DNA of 64,000 nucleotides from Spodoptera frugiperda (lineage: Eukaryota; Arthropoda; Insecta; Lepidoptera; Noctuidae), in contig NC_064218.1 in assembly GCF_023101765.2 (NCBI RefSeq), forward strand, positions 4,650,001 to 4,714,000, read 5' to 3'. Within the stretch, counting starts at the first letter, position 1, and each line of letters opens with the position of its first letter. The notes under the pieces were generated by a model. It saw only the letters and a list, made by a program, of their open reading frames with translations, ran no database searches and was not told where the DNA came from. This document shows, one piece after another, positions 56,801 through 64,000 of this stretch. The position numbers were made by a program, and so were the translations under genes.

Positions 56801-59800
56801 AACTTTATTTTTCATTTTTCATATCACCTTTGCTTTGTACAATACAACCGTTGGTACGAAAGTCGTAAAATTACAAAATAATTTGAAACCGTGTACGCTA
56901 CTGCACTTTACATAACTTTCTATTTTAATGGCATTTTGTAATAGTTAACAAGACGTATGAGCAAATTAATTGATATGACTATTTTATTAAATGTACATGT
57001 GTACGGTAAATGTCGGGTATCGACGCATATACTTCCCTCCATACAATGTGAGTCCACACATCGATAAGAAGGAACCAGCCGCTAATTAGAAAAGTAAACA
57101 CAATTGTTGCAACGAGACACAAAATGAACAATAGACCTCGTTTATAATTCACTGACGTCACTGCAAGGTATTTTATACCATTTTTTGATAAATACTAAAT
57201 ACTTAATTGCACTACCATTCATAAAGCGTAAAATGTACATTTCCAGGGGCCGTATTATGAACTTTTAAACATCCATGCAAGTTCCAGGCAATTCACTTCA
57301 CGCCCGTAAACTGCCTGGCTAAAATTCGTATTATGACATACATTTATTAGGCCGCCTTCTGAATTGTTCACTTGGTCTATGGCTGGTTTGTAATATTTGC
57401 CGGCGACGTTCGGAAGTATACATTTTTATTTTCGGTAAGTTACGGTTTTCTTTTAGTATTGAAACATAAGATAATATATTTCCAAAACAGAAAATATCAT
57501 AAAACAATACGTACAAAACATAGTGAAATATAAATCAAATAATATTGAGTTTGGATAACAATTTAAATTGGACTTGTACGTTATGTGATATAGATATAGT
57601 TTTCGAACGCAGCTTAAGCTTATTTTCGATACAAATGCGCGGCACCGGCGCGTTTAAAAAACGTGCTGTGCATAGGCCATTAGAAGCAGTAGGCACTAAC
57701 CTTTTAAAAACTAAAAAAGGGACAGGAGGATATATAAATAAAACACCAATATTAGTATAAAATATGTATTATTCATCTTCAATAATTAGGAGAATGTCAT
57801 CTTAGAATTGTGTAGGGGTCGGGGTACGTATATTTTTTTAGTATCTTTCCCAACTGAGATACCATATTATACAGGCTGAGATGCACGCCACTGTCGAATA
57901 ACTGATAAAATCGCCTCATCTTCCAAGACTCTTCTGCCAATAGAGTTACTGCGACCAGTCGCAATCGTACAATTTACACAGCGATCCATGTCGTCAATAT
58001 CCGATTGATAGGCTTAAACAGTTGTCCAAAATAGAGAGTCAGGTAATTTAGAGATGCAAGGTCCGTCAAAAGTCCTTTATAAAGCCTAGGTCGTGGGGTT
58101 AAACAATAAAACATGGAAAATACGTGCGCACTCAGAACGAAACACAATGAACGAGTGTCATCTGTCAATCGGTGACTGACTGATGTCAGACAGAAGTGTT
58201 GTAAGAAGTTTAAATCACAGAGTACGTTATACATAAATGATTATTTAGTTTTATATTATAACTTAAGTTTTCTCGCTTCCTAGATAGAAACAAGGTACCA
58301 TATTTTGTGATTACCCTTAGAAAAATATGACGATTTTTTTAATATACATTTCAACTAGTTAACTGCTGGGCCCAAAAGTCCCCTTCTCCTTTATTTGCAA
58401 TTTTATTCGGTTGCAACAAGTACTTGTTGAATTTTTATTTTCGATTTTCAATTTTTAACCGACTTCACCTGCACCTGCACCTCTTCCTTGGTAATGCCAC
58501 GTCACCCACGTGAACATTCATGCCTGAGGTGGTATATTCTCCATTGTAGTTTCGGATTTCGTCAGACAATAAATGCCTCTTCTGTTGATGTCGATGGGAA
58601 GACATCTTCTGGATATTTTTGCAATTGATGTTTTTGATGTTTTTTTTTATGTTTTTTGCACAGGCATGAGGTTTAAGCACATCGCAAAGATTCGCACTAA
58701 ATCTTCGGTAAGCCTATACCTTTTAACCAATTCACGGTCTTCGATCGAGAATGGGTCACATTGTTAGCGTATTTTACAATGTATGGCCATTTGGCGCCTC
58801 GGCTCCTCGTCAATACTTGCCAAAAATCAAATATTACCAATTTCTCACACATTATGTTAAAAACACTAAATAAAAACCCTAAAACAAACTTTTCAAAACT
58901 AAGCAATTCAGTTTAAGCTGCAAGTAAGGCGCTTTTATTGAATTGTTTTGAAAGTCGTAATTTGACAACTAACATGAGAATTGAAACGTCAAAATAGGGT
59001 TCATAATACGCGTAAACGCCAGCCAGCCAGCCAAAAGTCGTGCAGAAATCGGTTTGTATTGTCACGTGACCACTGACTGGCTGGCAGTAGTGTTCATAAT
59101 ACGAATTAGCCGGGCAATTCATTTCACGGCGTAAACTGACTGGAAATAAGAGTTCATAATACGGCCCCAGCTCCGTTTTTTGGACTTGAAACGTAGAAGT
59201 AACCTCCATTAAAAATGTTTGTAAAAATAATTCATCACTGAAGGTTTCCAGTGATCAGGTATAGGCTTCACCAACCTCGCAAGGTCGTAATTATCATCTT
59301 TTTGTACTAAACCATCTTTGATAACACACTCGCGATTAAAAACTCGTTTCTTAGTTTAAAAAATATGTAGTAGCAGACGCATTAAATTATACGTCTAGTG
59401 CAGTTCCTACAGTAGATAATTATTTGTTATATTATATCTTTGTAGATAAAAATAATTTGAACTATTCTGTAATACTTGTTTAATCGTTACTTCACGTTTT
59501 TCGCTCTGAAAAATTCGGTACAAGTCGTAATTTCCTTAGTAAACAATTACACAGTCAACGAATTAATCTCGATTGGAATTAGATTGACCGTTTGGTTTCA
59601 TCAAATCTTTCTTGACCTAGTAATATAGCATTTTTAAACGTGTAGTTCTTACATGCAGAGCTGATAAACAGTTAAGTAATACAACACGTTTCATATAATT
59701 TTGTAATATTCAGAGTATTTGTAAATCAAAGTGTCGTTCCCACACGATTGCCGATGCCGATGAGATAACTCGTGATCGCCTAAACTGACTTTAATGATTT

Positions 59801-61480
59801 GCGAAAACAGTAATAAGGACATAGTTAATAGCGTCTAAGTTTATTTGCATTATGGGTTGAGTAATATATGGTAAAGGAGATGAGAAATAAATGTTGCTGA
59901 CGTTGTTGTGACGGTGGAAAACATCAACAACAATGGAGTTGTCATCAAGCGGGATGGCTCGTGTTATGTACGCACTGTCCGTGACGAAAGTGGGGCCTTC
60001 GCGGCCTTGGCGCTAGGTCGATCGCGAAACTGGAACGGCGAATTTTGTGTGTTCGATGCTTAATATGTTAATTGTGTAGCATAATATTACAAACACATAA
60101 ATTGCAAGATTGTTGTGAGAACAACGTAAACAAACATCACGTCACGATTTCCTCAATGACTTTCGGTGTATTGTATTTCGACAGTTATGTTAATTATATC
60201 ATTCTAGAGGGGACGCGTCGCGCGCATTGCCAAATATTGGTACATGTCCTGACTCCAAGGTACATCATAATAATGTACATGTACATAATCAGCCCTGTGG
60301 TTACTAGATCAATTAAGGAGGCCGTAATGAGACAACATAAATTGCCATTCTGGTTTAACTGCAATAAACAAACAACGAAACGGTGACAGACTGTAACGTG
60401 TCGCACAGTCATTAAAAAAGAATCCGTAAAGCTTGCATTTAATTACGTGCTGGTGCGCCATCTCTGTACAATTATAATCAAAATGGAATTTACACGTGTT
60501 GCAAGGAGTGGAGCATTGTTAATTCGAAATACGCATCTGACGCAAATCTAACTTATAATTCGCTTCGATACGTAACTTATAAAATCGTTCTTATATAGTT
60601 TGAGAAAATAATTTGATACATAAAAATCCTTTCCGCAATTGCATTGTGAAATGATCGAGGGCATGCCGGAAAATGTTCATATAACAATAAATAAAAGTTT
60701 GAAAATGTTAACGGCCTTTACTGGGCCATGTACACTCGGTTTAAATAACTTAAATATGACGATGCTCTTTGTCCGAGAAAAGCAGAGTCCTTCGGTGAAT
60801 TTAAAGTATCCTCGAGCTCGTTCAATGCCTTGTAATATTTCTCACGCGGCGGACAAAGGTTGACCCGTCGAAAACCATAAATTTTATAGTCGTCCCGATA
60901 TTGAATTTTGCAATTTATGCGGCTCCGTTATAATAAATATTCTGCTTGTAATTCGTTATTTATTTCAAACCCGTGACCTTGACTCCACAACACTATGATT
61001 CCATGATTGTGCGTTTCTGTCAAATGTTGAGTTCAATCATTTATTATCGCATCGAGCGGAAGGTCGGGTCAAGCTCAAGTGTATGTGGTATTATGCATTC
61101 GGAAAGAATGTCAGATCACACTTGGCAGAATAACTGTTTTACAATTTTAATAAGGCTTCTAGCAATAACTGTTGACTATGGATAAGAAACGGGTACTGAA
61201 TTAGATTTGTATTTACGATGTGCATTCGATATACGATTACCAGGGAATAGAAACGGACACCTAGTCGAAGAACATCCTGTGTTTATGTAAAACGTGAAAC
61301 TTTATGTTTGCGTTACCTGTACGCAGGGTTTGTTGAGTGATACGCAGAGGCCGTCAGCGTCCTTGCTGTAATGCTCCACAAGTTCCTGCAGCGTACGGAA
61401 GGTAGTGCGCCTCGCGATGAAGAAACCGCCCTCATCCAACTGCCTGATGCGGTAATGCTTCACCGTATCTCCGTCTCGCA
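50620..61480 (-). CDS. Src42A: Src42A-type non-receptor tyrosine kinase (3' part; 5' exons beyond window)
   Basis: Exons seen: 61317-61480 (second half of SH2), 52215-52542, 51922-52100, 51092-51248 and 50620-50828. Phases match throughout and give about 345 aa. The SH2 part reads VRDGDTVKHYRIRQLDEGGF, and the kinase has all catalytic motifs. The C-terminus SEYKEASAY matches fly Src42A (DYKEAQAY) rather than Src64B. Such kinases sit at the membrane and act in epithelial adhesion, JNK and RTK signalling. The N-terminal (myristoylation), SH3 and first SH2 exons are not in this window. Intron 52543-61316 is 8.8 kb. Confidence 0.93.
51092..52100 (-). CDS. Src42A: Src42A exons: catalytic and activation loops
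   Basis: Exon 51922-52100 has YIHRDLAARNVLV (catalytic loop) and IADFGLARLIK (DFG). Exon 51092-51248 has EDEYEARVGARFPIKWTAPE, where the Tyr is the activation-loop site, and SDVWSFGILL. The ATP and substrate residues (HRD, DFG and APE) are all present, so the enzyme should be active. Confidence 0.95.
52215..52542 (-). CDS. Src42A: Src42A exon: SH2-kinase linker and kinase N-lobe
   Basis: IEKPVTEGLSHRTRDQWEID is the linker. Then come LGHGQFGEVWEG (glycine loop), PVAVKTLK (catalytic Lys), the alphaC segment FLAEAQIMKKLRHNK and gatekeeper region YIITELMKNGSLLDYLQG. Linker plus N-lobe fits the known family order. Confidence 0.95.
52942..53125 (-). repeat. Dispersed repeat C, minus orientation
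   Basis: Reads 'actagctgacccggcaaact', 'tagtaccgcctcaat', 'ccaaatcggttcagccgttc' and 'agcgagactaacg'. Reverse complement of 7400-7565. A simple tail 'atacgtataaagagat' follows. Confidence 0.7.
57246..59168. mobile_element. 1.9 kb DNA transposon with terminal inverted repeats
   Basis: The termini GGGGCCGTATTATGAACT (57246-57263) and AGTTCATAATACGGCCCC (59151-59168) are perfectly inverted. The subterminal parts pair too ('ggcaattca' and 'cacgcccgtaaactgcctgg' against the inverted 59104-59142 region). Inside are only short open frames (for example 57545-57760, 58465-58680 and 58697-58906) with no recognised transposase. Possibly a dead or non-autonomous element. Target-site duplication is unclear. 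Confidence 0.75.
61317..61480 (-). CDS. Src42A: Src42A exon: C-terminal half of SH2
   Basis: Begins mid-codon after CACAG with (G)TG CGA GAC: VRDGDTVKHYRIRQL, then GGFFIARRTTFRTLQELVEHY and ends PCVQ|GTAACG. SH2 domains bind phosphotyrosine peptides and hold the kinase shut through the tail tyrosine. The Arg of the FLVR motif would be in the missing upstream exon. Confidence 0.93.
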
Positions 61481-64000
61481 CTGTGAACAACAATTATTCA
61501 TTAATTTGCATTATATTGCAATACAAATTGCGTAAAACTGGGGTACGAATACTCATAGCGAATTAAATATGTTGTAAGTTCTACAATGTAATGTCATAAT
61601 ACGTAGAATTGATTAAGACTCGCATGATCTATATATGGATTGTTATGAATCATACATGGTTTATTTCAAAGTTCAGTGCGTTCAAACCGAAACAGAGCAA
61701 GCCGTAGCTAGTGGGCAGCACTTGCACCAAAGAAAAATATTAGTAGTACATTAAAAAACGCCGCAAACCCTGTCACCGATGAAATATAGAGCCATTCATG
61801 AAGCTAGCGCCACAGTGGCGAGCCAACGAGTTCAACAGAAATAAGAACAGTATATCCATCAAAATGTCTCAAAAAGAAAGTTTTAATTCTAGGAAGTCGC
61901 TAAGAGAGACTATCTGGCAATTTATCGGGGCATACATCTCGGGTTTTTGAGACTGTCATACTTATCTTAGGTCGTGCAACTTGCATCTCGACCTTGCTAA
62001 TGCCACGCGAATACAGCCTGAATAATAATTAATGGGTGAGCTTCTGCGAAACGTCGCGTCAGTTTTTGGCATTTCGATTGTAGTTGATGAAGGTAATATT
62101 TAACTGACATTTAATCACGTTTTCATATGTTTAGAATTAGTAATGTTGTTTCGCTTTTATTTTCATATATGCGCTGGCGGTTATGTAAGTGTTACGATGT
62201 AAATAAATCTTGATTGCTGCTGATGCATAAAATGTAGTAAGCATACGAGAGAAAATATGAAATAAACGCAAATTGAGATATTACAACAGTGTTATCTGCG
62301 TTCGATTTTGCTGAAGTAATCCTATTGGTGATGATAAGTACGTGATCAATAAGAAAACAGAACTAGAAAGCCGTGTAACGTCCGCGTCTTAACGTGATTT
62401 GATTGAGTTTTAATCACATATTATTACAAGTTTTTGTGTATGGCGTTGCGTGAATGTGAGATCAATTTTCTTAATGAACCCTGCACTCTCTCTTCTAGAG
62501 CTTTATTGCCAGCATTCTTGAAGAAGATTCATCGGAATGCACCAGTATTTAACAATAACGTTTATGTAATATGTTTTACTATTAACAACAGAGCAGAAAG
62601 ACGGAATTTAATTATAAATAATAATTTTGGGAGCAAGAACTAATAAATTTTCGAAAATATTCATTATGAATCTCGAAAATAAGAGATTACATTATCATAA
62701 CTGGTTTCATTTCATTAATGGATTCTTCAACAATGAATAATGAATGCGCGACATTTTATCTTTGAAATAGATGGTAATTATGTCAGACACACATATAAAT
62801 GAATAGTACATAGATGGTATGTTTATATGCTAATATTGGATGAACAATATTTGCTTGTTTTTAATAATGATACTTATGAATAGCGTGATTAAGTCGAAAT
62901 CGAATTGATCTAAATTATCATAGCTAACATGTCGAGATTTTATTATTAAGGGAACCCTAAAATAGAGATGAAATGTCATAGCTTTAGTATGCAACAAGTT
63001 ATAAAACTGGTACTAAATGGCATGTGGTAAAAGGCTGTAATAATACGCGTTAAGTTCTGACCAGGTTTTAGGTACTGACGAGCTGATTGTTATTAGGATT
63101 GTAGATTAAATAAAGGTCCAAACCTGTCTAGAGGTTCGCTCTCATGTTTTATGTGTAAGGCTAATTAATTTGTTCTATTTTGGCATAATATTTGACGAAG
63201 GAGTCCGTAGTGCTTAAAGTAAATCCGAATACCTCAAACAAACGACTCAATTCTAGCATTTAAAAGTGCAAAATTTAGCTGCAAATTCTTGGCGACTTAC
63301 AAAAGATCGTATTCAACAAATTTCCAAATTCGGACGGTAACAAGCACATACGACATTGTTCTACGTGAAATTTTAATTTGCTGAAGTGAAAGAATCGAAA
63401 CTTCACTTTCATTGATCGAGAAAGCAGTCGGGAAATTTATGCGACACCCGTACTAACTTAGAAATATGATTTTATATGTTAGCCGTACTGAATGTAGGAA
63501 GGTTTTTACGAGGGAGCAATTAGAAGGCTCTAGTGGTATTAATTCAATATGCAGATATAAATGTACGAATCAATAATAGGATCGCTCTTTCTAAAACATA
63601 AATAGATAATGCATCTCCCGACGATCGATTGTGAAAGTTTATTCGAACAGCACACTGTTAGGAAAGTGATACCAAAAGCACGCACAGAATTCTCCGATAG
63701 ATATATAAAATTGATTCCGATAATTATAGCATTTCCTTTGTTCATAATTAATTTTATCACATTCAATATTCATGGTTATTCGTCGGAGACAATATTAACA
63801 CACTTTCCTCATTTCCTGTGTACCCCAGGTGGGATATCGATTGAAGTTAAATATAGAACAGATTGCCGGAATGTAGGCCATAGCCATTTGAGACCCAAAT
63901 ATGAGCAGGAACTCTAGTGGAAAGGTTCTGCTTCACAAAACAATGGGTAAAACCTCGCTTTATATGGAAACGGTGGATTGGACAGTAAGTGACGCAGCAT
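61481..64000. other. Src42A intron upstream of the SH2 exon
   Basis: 2.5 kb of AT-rich DNA up to the window edge. I looked for the preceding SH2/SH3 exons on the minus strand and saw none. No mobile element is clear. The open frame 63609-63917 has no recognisable features. Confidence 0.5.

Larger units (their letters stand above)
52543..61316. other. Large Src42A intron (8.8 kb)
   Basis: Contains repeat C (52942-53125) and a 1.9 kb transposon (57246-59168). The parts 53130-57240 and 59170-61310 are mostly unique AT-rich DNA without a supported exon. A GC-richer patch at about 59930-60040 could hold a regulatory element, but nothing specific is recognised. Confidence 0.5.

Noticed and set aside
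60072..60386. ORFs on both strands in the kinase intron
   Set aside because: Short, unrelated to any family, no splice logic. Chance frames.

Overview
The window is AT-rich animal nuclear DNA with many short, consensus GT/AG introns. Two proteins are recognisably insect-like (a Src42A-type kinase and a midasin). The introns are full of short hairpin elements and tRNA-derived repeats of the kind common in moths. A lepidopteran is the best guess; the species cannot be told from the sequence. No tRNA or rRNA gene, CRISPR array, virus or bacterial insert was seen.

Layout: (1) 1-829, repeat-rich flank. (2) 830-34631, minus strand: a complete midasin gene (MDN1, the giant AAA ATPase of 60S ribosome assembly), which I rebuilt as 41 coding exons encoding about 5,386 aa. 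It runs N-terminus (high coordinates), six AAA modules, long linker, acidic region, MIDAS domain (low coordinates). All exon phases join cleanly except exon 21, which carries one extra base and a resulting early stop. (3) 34632-36352, the 1.7 kb space between two divergent genes, holding a GC-rich repeat. (4) 36353-47061, plus strand: a complete 12-exon gene for an 892 aa FIRRM (C1orf112/FLIP) homologue, a FIGNL1 partner in homologous recombination. (5) 47062-61480, minus strand: the 3' part of a Src42A-type tyrosine kinase (second half of SH2, whole kinase domain, C-tail), convergent with FIRRM. Its 5' exons lie beyond 64000.

The three genes have unrelated jobs (ribosome assembly, recombination, signalling) and share only promoters or 3' ends. 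The most interesting signal is after the Src42A stop codon. The reading frame continues 15 codons to a consensus splice donor, and a 91 bp intron removes nothing from the frame. It then runs 115 more codons of a Gln/Ala/His-rich repeat before TAA. This is a candidate stop-codon read-through extension, or else an unusual spliced 3' UTR. The second is the midasin exon 21 frameshift.

Repeats: at least two tRNA-derived SINE families, a dispersed 'accaccccg' repeat, a palindromic MITE family with seven copies (one holding a second nested MITE), three other hairpin elements, and a 1.9 kb terminal-inverted-repeat transposon in the large Src42A intron.
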